DNA from: Lentilactobacillus sp. Marseille-Q4993
Lineage (GTDB): Bacteria; Bacillota; Bacilli; Lactobacillales; Lactobacillaceae
Direction: 5' to 3'
DNA length: 64,000 bases
Assembly: GCF_951230165.1 (NCBI RefSeq)
Contig: NZ_CATNVB010000010.1
Span: forward strand, 1-64,000
This document shows, piece by piece, positions 1-8,981 of the stretch (within the stretch, counting starts at the first letter, position 1; every line of letters begins with the position of its first letter). The notes under the pieces are model-generated. The model was not told the origin of the DNA. It did not search any database and worked only from the letters and a program-made list of their open reading frames with translations. The translations under genes and the position numbers were made by a program.

Positions 1-97
1 TAATGTCTATACATAGAGATTCGCTCCTATCCTTGGGTTTTCGTCGATTTAAGAATAGCAGAGTTGAATTCTCTGTGCTACATAGAATTCAAAAAAG

Positions 98-127
98 CTT
101 CGGAAAAATTAATTTCCGAAGTTTTTT
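98..127. terminator. Bidirectional intrinsic terminator
   Basis: A 9-bp stem (CTTCGGAAA, 98-106, with TTTCCGAAG, 113-121) is flanked by A6 on the left and T6 on the right, so it can end transcription on both strands. It lies just beyond the stop codon of the leftward MFS gene. The first 90 bases hold only short inverted repeats (for example GAATTCT/AGAATTC at 67-73 and 84-90) and no gene I can support. Confidence 0.8.
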
Positions 128-162
128 GCGTTAGCTGGGACTTATGTCCCAGCCTCTTTTGA

Positions 163-1350
163 TCACATAACCCGGTTTCTAACCGTTCTGATCAATGTAA
201 ATCCAATTGCAATCGTAATCACGGATAGCACCATCAGCACCATCATCGTTGTCGTCCAACCACTTAAAACTCCCTCGAGAATTCCAAATAGAGTTGGTCC
301 CACGCTAGCAAGTAAATATCCTACTGATTGAACAAGGCCCCCGATTTCACCAGCTTCTTGAGGAGTTGATGAAATAACGGAGATCATTGTCAAAGACACT
401 GAGAACGAGCACGAAGTCGTGATTCCAATCAATGCACACGAAATCACCTGAAGGACAATGTTTGCCCCACCGAATGCCAAGATTCCCATCCCTGAGAGAT
501 AGCCGACAAATAGCAAGGTCATCAACATCAGCAAACCTTTTCTAGTTTCGGTCGCCCTTGGCACAAAGTAAGCAAACGGAACGCCGGCTAACTGAAATAC
601 CCCAAAGAGCATTCCAGCAACCGATGCTGAAATCCCGTGCGATGTTAGTACACTAGGAACCCACGCAACCAAAGTGTAAAAAATGAATGACTGCATCCCC
701 ATGAACCCAGCAAGAGCCCAAATTTCTGGTTTACGCCAGTGAGCCGTCTTCACTGGTTCCGTAGTTCCAGTAGTTACTTTTCGCTCGACTTGGCGCTCCG
801 GTTTCTTACCAACAAACAGCCAGCAAACAAATGCTAGCACAGCAGGAATCGAAAAAATCTGAATAGTAAACCGCCAACCAATCGAAGTAGCGATTGGCAC
901 CGCAACAGCACCAGCCACAGCGGATAGCAAACTCAATGATGAGGTGTAAATTCCGTTTAGTTTAGCTGATTGTTCTGGATGCCACTCGACAATCAGTGTT
1001 GGCATCAAAACATTAAGCATAGCGATGGCAGCCCCAACTAATACCGTCCCAGCAAATAAGCTCCAACTAGTATATACCCGGAGCGTATTGGAAATAATTA
1101 AGAGCAACAAAGCAATTTGCAGCGTCATACTTGTACCAAGCCGGTTGATCATTTTAGAAACTACAACCGATAAAAAGGCAAAACAAAGTAGTGGAATCGT
1201 TGTTAGCACACCCATTTGGGCCGTGCTTAGTCCCAACGATTTTTGAATCGTACTAACCAAAGGGGGAATCCCCGTAATGGCCAGCCGCAGATTGGCCGAC
1301 AGCATAAAAATCATGAAGGTAAAGTTAATTACCCGCTTTGAATTATTCAT
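163..1350 (-). CDS. MFS transporter, CynX/NimT-like
   Basis: This 395-residue integral membrane protein has about 12 hydrophobic segments. Its N-terminus (LSANLRLAITGIPPLVSTI) and the following segment resemble the CynX/NimT branch of the major facilitator superfamily, which exports small anionic or drug-like compounds. A basic stretch near the middle (KKPERQVERK) fits the cytoplasmic loop between the two six-helix halves. I start at the ATG at 1350 because GGGAGG lies 10 bases upstream; a longer reading from a TTG would put this site inside the gene. It is monocistronic, with its own promoter and terminator. The substrate cannot be read from the sequence. Confidence 0.85.
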   Translation of the reverse strand: MNNSKRVINFTFMIFMLSANLRLAITGIPPLVSTIQKSLGLSTAQMGVLTTIPLLCFAFLSVVVSKMINRLGTSMTLQIALLLLIISNTLRVYTSWSLFAGTVLVGAAIAMLNVLMPTLIVEWHPEQSAKLNGIYTSSLSLLSAVAGAVAVPIATSIGWRFTIQIFSIPAVLAFVCWLFVGKKPERQVERKVTTGTTEPVKTAHWRKPEIWALAGFMGMQSFIFYTLVAWVPSVLTSHGISASVAGMLFGVFQLAGVPFAYFVPRATETRKGLLMLMTLLFVGYLSGMGILAFGGANIVLQVISCALIGITTSCSFSVSLTMISVISSTPQEAGEIGGLVQSVGYLLASVGPTLFGILEGVLSGWTTTMMVLMVLSVITIAIGFTLIRTVRNRVM

Positions 1351-1388
1351 TTGAATAATCCCTCCCAAATATTTAATTGTGAGTTAAA

Positions 1389-1417
1389 AGTTTACCGACT
1401 AATCTTCATTCAAGTAA
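1389..1417 (-). promoter_or_regulatory. Probable promoter of the MFS gene
   Basis: On the minus strand TTACTT (-35) is separated by 17 bases from TAAACT (-10), about 40 bases before the start codon. The -35 is weak, so this is a moderate call. Confidence 0.4.
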
Positions 1418-1605
1418 CGCTTCCACCAATAAATTCTGCGATCATTTATCAACTGTTTCATTGAAACTTAGCTCGCTTTCTAATTATCAAATAGTGGGAA
1501 GCTCCGGCAAAGCGGCAGCTTCCGTTTACATTTGTTTTCAAAAAGTCATGATAGTAAAGAACTCCGCTTTCAATCCTAACACCCTAGTGGGAATAAAAAC
1601 AACAG

Positions 1606-1634
1606 CAAAAAAGCGGCCTCATTTTGAAGACCGC
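1606..1634 (-). terminator. Intrinsic terminator of the CAP-domain gene
   Basis: On the minus strand GCGGTCTT pairs with GAGGCCGC (two G-U pairs) and is followed by T6. It lies directly after the stop codon of the leftward secreted protein gene. Confidence 0.7.
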
Positions 1635-1647
1635 CATTTTATCTAGA

Positions 1648-2388
1648 TTATAGCTTGAATAACTGAGCCATCATCCCTGACCCATCTGGTTTAAAACTAA
1701 ACGCGACATCACTGTACTTTGACCAGGTATTTAATTCTGTGTCCCGATGTTGAGCGTCAATCGTCAACAATTCATTGCTGGCCGTTTTTGCGGTCTTTTT
1801 GTAATCAATCGTTCCCTTAGAATTGTAAACGATTTTGGCTCCTAAGCTTTGAACGTAGCTGAAACAGCTTGGAAATACAGCCATGACCTCGGCATAACCA
1901 CTATTATATGAATTGTATGATGTTCCGTCTGGTCTAGTGTGACTAGTCTTTATCCACAATTCATTAGCCCTGACCGTAGCCTGTTTTTGCAAACTAGCAT
2001 TGTGCTTAAGTTTTGAAAGTCCCTGCTTAACTCGGTACGAATTGATTTGACTCATGTAGTACTTGGCCACTTTCTTCTGGACCGTTGAAATTTTGCTGTA
2101 CCTTACCTTCAAGCTACTTGGACAATTATTGAAGGAAAACGTCTTCGTGCCATCGTATGGAACATATCCTTTTATGTACTGCGAATGAGTTGCCTCAGCT
2201 GGATTAAAAATCGTTAACCCGCCAGCAGGTAGGGTAATCTTCTTTGGTGATTTCAACACCTTTCCCGTCGTTGACACATAGTGAACAGTCACTGTTTTGG
2301 CACTCGCAAAGTTGCCAAACTGACTGCCGACGATCAGGCAGAAACATGCCGTTGCTAAAATATAGAAAATGTACCTTGATATCTTCAT
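1648..2388 (-). CDS. Secreted CAP/SCP-domain protein
   Basis: This 246-residue protein has a typical signal peptide (MKISRYIFYILATACFCLIV, cleavage probably near FASA-KT). A short region resembling the MucBP fold follows (VTVHYVSTTGKVLKSP). The C-terminal half looks like a CAP (SCP/PR-1) domain: QINSYRVKQGLSKLKHN, then a helix ending in HTRPDGTSYN. CAP proteins are secreted and have varied or unknown activities in bacteria. I start at the ATG at 2388 because GGGGTGG lies 6 bases upstream; a longer reading lacks a ribosome site. Monocistronic. The function in the envelope is not deducible. Confidence 0.75.
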   Translation of the reverse strand: MKISRYIFYILATACFCLIVGSQFGNFASAKTVTVHYVSTTGKVLKSPKKITLPAGGLTIFNPAEATHSQYIKGYVPYDGTKTFSFNNCPSSLKVRYSKISTVQKKVAKYYMSQINSYRVKQGLSKLKHNASLQKQATVRANELWIKTSHTRPDGTSYNSYNSGYAEVMAVFPSCFSYVQSLGAKIVYNSKGTIDYKKTAKTASNELLTIDAQHRDTELNTWSKYSDVAFSFKPDGSGMMAQLFKL

Positions 2389-2483
2389 AATCATCCACCC
2401 CGAATGTATTAAGTCTGACTTTATTATTTCAGATGGTGATGAATAATTCAAGAAGTGAGGTGTAGTAAAGTAGTTGGGACATA

Positions 2484-2620
2484 GTTAGGTAAATCGAAAA
2501 AAAGTAGCGATAATTTTTTCTGCAAATTATCGTTACTTTTTTTCTTTTATCCAAATACTTACTACACGCAGTAAACATCAAGAGTGAATCCCGCTTTTCG
2601 CAGAATTCACTAATTGTTGT
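2484..2620. repeat. Dispersed terminator-bearing repeat, copy 1
   Basis: The core is a hairpin: A7-GTAGCGATAATTT pairs with AAATTATCGTTAC-T7 (one mismatch). It is followed by a shared tail ending in ACATCAAGAGTGAAT and AATTCACTAATTGTT. Related copies occur at 14813-14920 and 26297-26400. Here it lies just beyond the stop of the leftward peroxidase gene and should act as its terminator. The copies share sequence as well as structure, so this is a real repeat family rather than a chance terminator. Confidence 0.7.
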
Positions 2621-2666
2621 TCTTGCTGGGGCACTAAGACGAAATCAAAGATTTCTGTAGTGCTCC

Positions 2667-3611
2667 CTAATACTCACCCTCCGCAATCTTATCCATCGTA
2701 TCTACCGACGGAATGAAGAACAGATTTCCAGTAATCGGAGTCGAAAAATCAAGTAACCGATCACTTTGAGTGAACATATTAGTCAGCATTCGTTTGGTAA
2801 TACTAAACGTCTTTGAATAACCGATAAAGTACGTACCCTTAACGTTCTTAGCTGGATCGGCAAACGGGACGTTCATCCGAACAATTTTATGTTCAACGCC
2901 ACCCTCTTCGTCCTTAGAGGCAACATTATGAGCGTTAGGCAACTTCTCATCATCATCCAACTCGCGGTCGTTGAACTTATGCCGACCAATCGCCTTTTCC
3001 TGATCCTCAGTCTTCATGCTATCCCAATCATCCATCTTATGAATGTATTTCTGGGCAAACGCATAGGAACCGTTAGCAAACTCTGAATCCTGGTCGTCAT
3101 CAATTAACGTGTAGTCCATTGACTCGACGCCTGCTGGGTTTTCAGTACCATCAATAAACCCAATAATGGCTCGTCCTTCAATGTACCTAAAACCATGAGT
3201 CTCATCCTCAACCGTTACAATTGGGCGGAGAATCTTCATGAACTGGTCAACAATTTCATACGTAATTGCTTCGCTATTTGCCCGCACATGGATAAAAATA
3301 TCGCCAGGGGTTGAAACAGCTGTGTACTTAGGACCTTTTATTTCTGCAAACGGCTCGAGTTCCTTAGGTTTTGGCGCGTTGGGAAACAGATAGTCCCAGG
3401 CTCCGGATGAAAATCCCCAAGCAACTGCTAGTTGTTCCTTGGGACTTCTAATTCGCATACTGTTGATGATTGATTTGGACATATCCGCAAAATCCTGAAT
3501 TACTTCTCGGTCACTATCCAAATTCTCTCGTTTTAAATTAAGTGTGACAAAAATAACGTTCTCACCAGCGTCTTTATAGACATCCTGGCCTCGTTTGATA
3601 TCAACTGTCAA
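2667..3611 (-). CDS. DyP-type heme peroxidase
   Basis: A 314-residue dye-decolorizing peroxidase. The family signature GFIDGTENP is present, with the distal catalytic aspartate. The proximal heme-ligand histidine is probably in NAHNVAS, and the distal arginine in KIVRMNVPF. There is no Tat or Sec signal, so it is likely cytoplasmic. I prefer a TTG start at 3611 (MTVDIKRG), because AGGGGG then sits 9 bases upstream; the ATG at 3620 directly abuts that site. A perfect 15-base dyad of PerR/Fur type overlaps its promoter, which suggests induction by peroxide or metal stress. Heme must come from outside if the host cannot make it. Confidence 0.88.
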   Translation of the reverse strand: MTVDIKRGQDVYKDAGENVIFVTLNLKRENLDSDREVIQDFADMSKSIINSMRIRSPKEQLAVAWGFSSGAWDYLFPNAPKPKELEPFAEIKGPKYTAVSTPGDIFIHVRANSEAITYEIVDQFMKILRPIVTVEDETHGFRYIEGRAIIGFIDGTENPAGVESMDYTLIDDDQDSEFANGSYAFAQKYIHKMDDWDSMKTEDQEKAIGRHKFNDRELDDDEKLPNAHNVASKDEEGGVEHKIVRMNVPFADPAKNVKGTYFIGYSKTFSITKRMLTNMFTQSDRLLDFSTPITGNLFFIPSVDTMDKIAEGEY

Positions 3612-3650
3612 AAAAATCATCCCCCTAAAATTATTCTTCTGTTCAATAAT

Positions 3651-3678
3651 AGTATAACCTAGATTAGAATAATTCTAA
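3651..3678 (-). promoter_or_regulatory. DyP promoter with PerR/Fur-like operator
   Basis: On the minus strand TTAGAA and TATACT are 16 bases apart. The -35 lies inside TTAGAAT-T-ATTCTAA (3664-3678), a perfect 7-1-7 inverted repeat. It differs from the PerR consensus TTATAATTATTATAA only at the symmetric fourth and twelfth positions. A repressor bound here would block RNA polymerase. Confidence 0.6.
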
Positions 3679-3696
3679 AAGGATGACAATCAATAA

Positions 3697-4344
3697 TTAT
3701 CGTTCCTTGTAGTGTTCAGCTTGTTTGGCGGTAAACCCAGCTGCTTGTAACTTTTCGGCAACCGAGACCCCGTCCTCACCGTCAACATGAATTTCAATCA
3801 CCCGAGTACCTCCCTGGTGGGTTACCATCATTGTCTGAATATTAAAATTATTATCGGCCATGATCTTGCCCACTTCATAAATAACCCCAGTTCTGTCCTT
3901 TTCAATGAACACCTGGACCACCGTGGCGTCCTCCTTATAGTCAGTTACATCCAAAAACGCATCCAAAATATCGTTGTTGGTTATAATCCCCACAACCGTA
4001 TCCCCATCCATCACCGGTAGTACTCCAATCTGGTGAGTCCTCATCTGGTAAATGGCGTCTTCCAAAAACTGGTTACTATTGATTGTGACAACGTCCTTGG
4101 CCATCACGTCACTTACGGTCATTTTATTAAGTAAGTAATTATATTCATAGATTGATAAACTAGTTGCTTCGGATGGTGACGCCTTCTCAATATCCCGTTG
4201 CGTCACAATTCCCACTAATTTACCATTATCAATCACCGGTAACCGGTGAATATTATTATCGCTCATTGTATTAATTGCGATATTGACCTTTGTGTCCGGG
4301 ACAACCGTCATCACCTTTTTGGTCATAAAATCCTCAACACTCAT
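3697..4344 (-). CDS. CBS-pair protein with C-terminal ACT domain (AcuB-like)
   Basis: A 215-residue cytoplasmic protein. Two CBS motifs (about residues 6-58, ending GIVTQRDIEKA, and 77-130, ending GIITNNDILDAF) form a nucleotide-binding Bateman module. An ACT-like domain follows (about 140-210: DRTGVIYEVGKIMADNNFNIQTM), a fold that commonly binds amino acids. It is the last gene of the liv operon, 4 bases after livF, with GGGAGG before its ATG. The context suggests a regulator that links energy state or amino acid level to branched-chain amino acid uptake. That role is inference. AcuB itself is linked to acetoin metabolism in Bacillus, with poorly known biochemistry. Confidence 0.8.
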   Translation of the reverse strand: MSVEDFMTKKVMTVVPDTKVNIAINTMSDNNIHRLPVIDNGKLVGIVTQRDIEKASPSEATSLSIYEYNYLLNKMTVSDVMAKDVVTINSNQFLEDAIYQMRTHQIGVLPVMDGDTVVGIITNNDILDAFLDVTDYKEDATVVQVFIEKDRTGVIYEVGKIMADNNFNIQTMMVTHQGGTRVIEIHVDGEDGVSVAEKLQAAGFTAKQAEHYKER

Positions 4345-4348
4345 TCAA

Positions 4349-5053
4349 CTAGCCTCCCAAATATGCCTTTTGGACATCCTCATTTTGTAGTAATTCCCCA
4401 CCAGTCCCAGTCATCTTAATCTCACCAGAGGCAACTACATAACCCCTATCCGCAATTGATAATGCCTTCTTAGCATTTTGCTCGATCAGTAAAACTGTGG
4501 TTCCGTTACTATTAATTTCCTTAATAATGTCAAAAATCTCATTGATAAAAATTGGTGCCAGTCCCATTGAAGGTTCATCTAGCAAAATCAGCTTTGGTCT
4601 GGCCATTAGAGCTCGTCCCATTGCTAACATCTGTTGCTCGCCACCAGATAGAGTAGCCGCATCCTGATTTTCTCTTTCCTTTAAGACAGGAAACCGGTCA
4701 TAGACTTCCTGAAAGCCTTGTCTGATTTTCGAGCTATCCTTAACTAAGAATGCTCCCATCTGTAAATTTTCCTTGACTGATAAACCAGGAAAGATATGGC
4801 GTCCCTCCGGCACCTGGGAAATTCCCGCAGCAACGATTTTAGGCGCCTTTTGCCGATTAATGCTCTTTCCCTCGTATTCAATCTGGCCACTTTTCGCTTT
4901 CAACAGTCCAGAGATACTCTTTAAAATCGTTGTCTTACCTGCCCCATTTGCGCCGATCAAAGTCACGATTTCACCCTGATTAATTTCAAAGTTCACTTTT
5001 TTGACCGCGTTGATAACGCCATAGTTTACGACCAAATCACTTACTTTCAGCAT
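4349..5053 (-). CDS. livF: Branched-chain amino acid ABC transporter ATPase LivF
   Basis: A 234-residue ABC ATPase. Walker A is GANGAGKTT, the signature is LSGGEQQMLAMGRAL and Walker B is LILLDEPSMGLAP. The GLAPIFINEIFDII stretch and short length are typical of LivF, the second ATPase of the high-affinity Leu/Ile/Val importer. The start has an AGGAGG site, and the gene follows livG by 2 bases. It works with LivG on the cytoplasmic face of the LivH-LivM channel. Substrate assignment rests on the family and on the Leu-rich leader of the operon. Confidence 0.92.
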   Translation of the reverse strand: MLKVSDLVVNYGVINAVKKVNFEINQGEIVTLIGANGAGKTTILKSISGLLKAKSGQIEYEGKSINRQKAPKIVAAGISQVPEGRHIFPGLSVKENLQMGAFLVKDSSKIRQGFQEVYDRFPVLKERENQDAATLSGGEQQMLAMGRALMARPKLILLDEPSMGLAPIFINEIFDIIKEINSNGTTVLLIEQNAKKALSIADRGYVVASGEIKMTGTGGELLQNEDVQKAYLGG

Positions 5054-5055
5054 CG

Positions 5056-5835
5056 CTACGCCTCCTCTCCTAGGTATGCCTTGATTACCTTATCATTTTG
5101 TTGGATTTCTTCGGGAGTCCCTTCCGCAAGAAGTGAACCATGCTCCAATACGTAAATTCGTTGGGCAATCTTCATTACTAGCGACATATCATGCTCAATC
5201 AACACCACTGTGATGTGAAAGGTTCGTTGTACTTTCATGATCAATTGGGTTAAATCTTCGGTTTCATCAGGATTCATTCCCGCTGCTGGTTCATCTAAAA
5301 ATAATATCTGGGGTTTAGTTGCCAAAGCCCGCACAATTTCCAGCCGCCGTTGAATCCCATAAGGGAGGTTCTTCGCTGCGGTATCTAGCTGACCTTGAAA
5401 CTCAAAGATTTTGAGTAATTCAATTGCTTCTGCCTTCATCTGAGCTTCGGTCTTATAAAACTTTGGTGACCGAAAAATACTACTCCAGAATCCTTCTTTG
5501 TACCGACTAGTCATTGCAATCATAACGTTATCCAGCACTGACAATTCCTTGAACAACCGAATATTTTGAAACGTTCGCGATAATCCCAACCTAGCAATTT
5601 TATGAGCGGACTTTCCGTTTAGCGCAACGGTTCCCTCTCGTCCCGCCAGAACAATCGAACCTGAGCTTGGAGGAATCACCCCAGTTAAAATATTGAACAG
5701 CGTCGTTTTACCAGCACCATTTGGACCAATCAAAGCCACTAATTCATCAGTGTTCAAAGTAAGTGAGACATCCGAAACGGCGGTCAGCCCACCAAAGTTT
5801 TTCACAACATTATCTACCTTTAGCAAACTAGTCAT
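5056..5835 (-). CDS. livG: Branched-chain amino acid ABC transporter ATPase LivG
   Basis: A 259-residue ABC ATPase with Walker A GPNGAGKTT, Walker B ILFLDEPAAGMNPDET and the switch histidine in LIEHDM. The signature LSGGQ is replaced by YGIQRRLEIVRAL, as is usual for LivG. The insert after Walker A (IARLGLSRTFQNIRLF) is also characteristic. The start codon overlaps the end of livM by 8 bases, pointing to translational coupling. Confidence 0.92.
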   Translation of the reverse strand: MTSLLKVDNVVKNFGGLTAVSDVSLTLNTDELVALIGPNGAGKTTLFNILTGVIPPSSGSIVLAGREGTVALNGKSAHKIARLGLSRTFQNIRLFKELSVLDNVMIAMTSRYKEGFWSSIFRSPKFYKTEAQMKAEAIELLKIFEFQGQLDTAAKNLPYGIQRRLEIVRALATKPQILFLDEPAAGMNPDETEDLTQLIMKVQRTFHITVVLIEHDMSLVMKIAQRIYVLEHGSLLAEGTPEEIQQNDKVIKAYLGEEA

Positions 5836-6790
5836 TGGCCACTCCCCCTGTCTTCCTTTTATGCTTAAAAATTCGTTGAAGTGACAGCTCCCACGTTCCT
5901 AATAATCCTGATGGTTTGAACACCATCAACAAGATCAACGCGATCGAGTAAATCACCATTCTCAGTGTGCCGAAGTTTTGCAGGATCGTATCAATGACAC
6001 CTAGAACCGCAGCGGCAACAAACGTCCCGGTAATACTTCCAACCCCGCCAAGAACAACAACAATTAGAATTGAAATTGATTCCATAATGTTGAAGTCGTT
6101 CGGACCAATCGTTTGAAGATAGGAAGCGTGGAGTGAACCAGCGACCGCAGCGGTTGCAGCTCCAATGACAAAGGCTAGTAATTTCCACCTAAAGATATTG
6201 ATTCCCATCGCTTCAGCAGCAATTTCATCTTCTCTAACTGATTTAACTGCTCGCCCACCTCGACTTCGAATAAAATTGACGATGATGATTGTTGTGATGC
6301 AGACCATCACGTACACAGTTGGCCAGGAAGCCAAGTTTGGAATATTGAAAATTCCAGAAGCTCCACCGGTAATCTTTAGATTATTGATGATAATCCGAAT
6401 AATTTCGGCTGCTCCCATTGTCGCGATTGCCAAGTAGTCTCCTCGTAACCTAAGCGTTGGAATTCCAACAATCAATGCGGCGATAATTGAGAGAATGATT
6501 CCAACCACTAATGCAATGTAAAACCCGGCTGGTGTTTCCATTGAGCTGGTAATGATTGCGGTAGCGTATGAACCAATCGCCATAAATCCGGCATGACCTA
6601 ATGAAAACTGCCCCGCAAACCCAATCACTAAATTTAGACCAGTTGCTAAGATTATGTTTATGCCAATAGTTACCAACATGTTTTCAATAAACGCATTAAC
6701 GACCCCGACCAGAATCAGCGTATTGATTAGATAAAATCCAGCAACCATGATAATCAGCCAAATTATGTTTGTCTTGATATTTGCCTTCAT
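5828..6790 (-). CDS. livM: Branched-chain amino acid ABC transporter permease LivM
   Basis: A 320-residue membrane protein with about 9-10 hydrophobic segments. The LivM signature GLNLVIGFAGQFSLGHAGFMAIGSYATA is present near residue 45, and the EAA-like loop EDEIAAEAMGINIFRWKL is in the cytoplasmic region. I start at the ATG at 6790, preceded by AGGTGG; the GTG three codons earlier has no usable site. It forms the membrane channel with LivH. Confidence 0.92.
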   Translation of the reverse strand: MKANIKTNIIWLIIMVAGFYLINTLILVGVVNAFIENMLVTIGINIILATGLNLVIGFAGQFSLGHAGFMAIGSYATAIITSSMETPAGFYIALVVGIILSIIAALIVGIPTLRLRGDYLAIATMGAAEIIRIIINNLKITGGASGIFNIPNLASWPTVYVMVCITTIIIVNFIRSRGGRAVKSVREDEIAAEAMGINIFRWKLLAFVIGAATAAVAGSLHASYLQTIGPNDFNIMESISILIVVVLGGVGSITGTFVAAAVLGVIDTILQNFGTLRMVIYSIALILLMVFKPSGLLGTWELSLQRIFKHKRKTGGVAND

Positions 6791-6799
6791 ACTATCCAC

Positions 6800-7678
6800 C
6801 TACACTTTTTCCTTTTTATTTTTACCAAACAATCCCGCCGGCAATATAAGCAGGATAATGATCAACACGCCGTACACAACTGCATCTTTGTACGCTGATA
6901 GGCCAATCGATTGAAATAGAGTCTCCAAGATACCAATCAAGAAACCACCAACTGAGGCACCAGGTACCGATCCAATGCCTCCCAGAACCGCCGCAACAAA
7001 CGCTTTAATTCCTGGAGTCATTCCCATCAACGGGTCAATCGAATTGTAGTAAAGACCAATCAGAACTCCCGCAGCCCCAGCTAGTGAAGAACCCAAGGCA
7101 AACGTGAATGAAATCGTCACATTAGTATTGATTCCCACCAATTCGGCAGCATCAGAATCGACCGATACTGCTCTCATTGCTTTACCCATCTTAGTTTTCT
7201 TAATAATTAGCTGCAGTAAAACCATCAACACACATGCGGTGACCAGAATCAGAATTTGAATGTTAGAGATCAGCACCCCACCGATGTTGTAATTATGTTG
7301 CTGAATAATTTGGGGAAAACTCCTTGTATTTGACGAGAATAGGTAAGACATCCCGTTTTCCAACAAGAAGGAAACTCCGATTGCGGTGATCAATGCGGTA
7401 ATTCGTGGGGAATGGCGCAGTGGTCGGTATGCAAAGTACTCGATTACTACCCCGCTAACCGCTCCAACGACCATCGCACTCAATAACGCTTCAATGAAGT
7501 TAAAATGCCATGAATTGATTACGTAATATCCCCAGAAAGCCCCTAACATATAAATATCGCCATGAGCAAAATTGATGAGTTTGATAATCCCGTAAACCAT
7601 CGTGTACCCTAGTGCTAATAGAGCATAAATACTTCCTAATGAGAGGCCATTGATGACCTGTTGAAAAAATATTTGCAC
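6800..7678 (-). CDS. livH: Branched-chain amino acid ABC transporter permease LivH
   Basis: A 292-residue permease with about 8 hydrophobic segments. Near the N-terminus is NGLSLGSIYALLALGYTMVYGIIKLINFAHGDIYMLGAF, the LivH hallmark. The start is GTG at 7678 with AGGAGG upstream. It is followed directly by livM. Confidence 0.92.
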   Translation of the reverse strand: MQIFFQQVINGLSLGSIYALLALGYTMVYGIIKLINFAHGDIYMLGAFWGYYVINSWHFNFIEALLSAMVVGAVSGVVIEYFAYRPLRHSPRITALITAIGVSFLLENGMSYLFSSNTRSFPQIIQQHNYNIGGVLISNIQILILVTACVLMVLLQLIIKKTKMGKAMRAVSVDSDAAELVGINTNVTISFTFALGSSLAGAAGVLIGLYYNSIDPLMGMTPGIKAFVAAVLGGIGSVPGASVGGFLIGILETLFQSIGLSAYKDAVVYGVLIIILLILPAGLFGKNKKEKV

Positions 7679-7718
7679 GCTCCATTCCTCCTATCTAATT
7701 TACAACCTCATCAAATGC

Positions 7719-8915
7719 CTACTTGATTTGGTAAGTCTTTGATACTTTACCGTTAGTCAATTGCTCAATTGCGATTGGCTTTTCTGGATCGTGATGCTTG
7801 TTGACGGTAATGCTGCCAGTAACCCCATCGAAGTTCTTGATTTTAGCAAGGCCTTCAGCAATCTTTACTGAATCCGCTGACTTTTCTTCTTCAATTGCTT
7901 TCTTGATCATATAAACTGAATCATAGGCAAGAGCTGAGAAAGTTGGGGCTTCTGCGTGGTACTTAGCTTTGTAAGTGGCCATGAACTTTTTGGCAACCGG
8001 ATTACTCTGAGAGGCTTTTGTTGAGAATGGAGTTGTGTAGTAAACGTTATGGGCATTGTTGTTGCCAGCAATTTGAGCCAACTTTGGATCGGCCATTCCA
8101 TCAGTTCCTACGATTGGAACATTAATTCCAGCTTCACGGGCTTGTTTAACAATCAAACCAACTTCACTGTAATAGCCAGGAACAAAGATGGCGTTAACTT
8201 TCTTATTCTTAAACGATGTCAAAATTGCCTTGAAGTCCTTGTCTCCCTCTGTGTATGCTTGAGTATCAACAATTTGACCCTTAAATGACTTCTTGAATGC
8301 TTTTGCCAACCCGGTTCCATAATCGGTTGAGTTATCATACAAAACAGCAACTTTCTTAGCTTTCAAAGTATTGGAAATGAACTTAGCAGCCGTTCCACCC
8401 TGGAAGTTGTTTTGGTAACAAGCTCTAAATACATATGGTTGCACCTTACCGTTCTTTTGAAGAGTGAAGTTGGGATCGGTTGCCGATGGACTGATTGCTG
8501 GTACAGCAGCTTTAGTGATATTTGGGATTTGAGCTGTTCCGGCGTTAGTAGTTGCCGTTCCAACAATTGCGTTGACCTTATCGTTATTAACAAACTGGGC
8601 AGCAACGGAAGCGGAAGTCGTGGTTGAAGTCTTGTTATCCTTGACCTTCAAATCAATCTTCTTCTTTTTACCGTTAACGCTGATTCCACCCTTGGCGTTA
8701 ATTTCATCTACCGCCATCTTAATTCCTTGTTTCATCTGATTACCATAACCACCAGCGGCACCAGACAGTTCCATGTTTTCCCCAATCTTAATTGTGTCGC
8801 CTGTTTGGGGGTTGCCCTTCGAACTTGTCTTAGCGGCAGTACACCCCGCAAACATCATTGCTACTGCTCCGACTGACATTACCATTCCAATTTTCTTAAT
8901 CACTGATTTTTTCAT
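7719..8915 (-). CDS. livJ: Branched-chain amino acid-binding lipoprotein LivJ
   Basis: A 398-residue extracytoplasmic binding protein. The signal peptide ends in a lipobox (MMFAGC), so it is predicted to be lipid-anchored outside the membrane. The mature part begins with IKIGENMELSGAAGGYG and has the type I periplasmic-binding fold of the Leu/Ile/Val receptors (GTATTNAGTAQIPNITKAAVPAISPSATDP). It is the first full gene of the operon and lies downstream of the leader-peptide attenuator. Confidence 0.93.
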   Translation of the reverse strand: MKKSVIKKIGMVMSVGAVAMMFAGCTAAKTSSKGNPQTGDTIKIGENMELSGAAGGYGNQMKQGIKMAVDEINAKGGISVNGKKKKIDLKVKDNKTSTTTSASVAAQFVNNDKVNAIVGTATTNAGTAQIPNITKAAVPAISPSATDPNFTLQKNGKVQPYVFRACYQNNFQGGTAAKFISNTLKAKKVAVLYDNSTDYGTGLAKAFKKSFKGQIVDTQAYTEGDKDFKAILTSFKNKKVNAIFVPGYYSEVGLIVKQAREAGINVPIVGTDGMADPKLAQIAGNNNAHNVYYTTPFSTKASQSNPVAKKFMATYKAKYHAEAPTFSALAYDSVYMIKKAIEEEKSADSVKIAEGLAKIKNFDGVTGSITVNKHHDPEKPIAIEQLTNGKVSKTYQIK

Positions 8916-8981
8916 ATTTATTCCTACTTTCGTTTAATAATTTGTGTGTCGCAGATCCCTTTTCTATCCTCCTAATCGCAT

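Noticed and set aside
1461-1646. Plus-strand 61-codon ORF between the MFS and CAP genes
   Set aside because: No ribosome site, and its 3' end runs through the terminator of the leftward gene.
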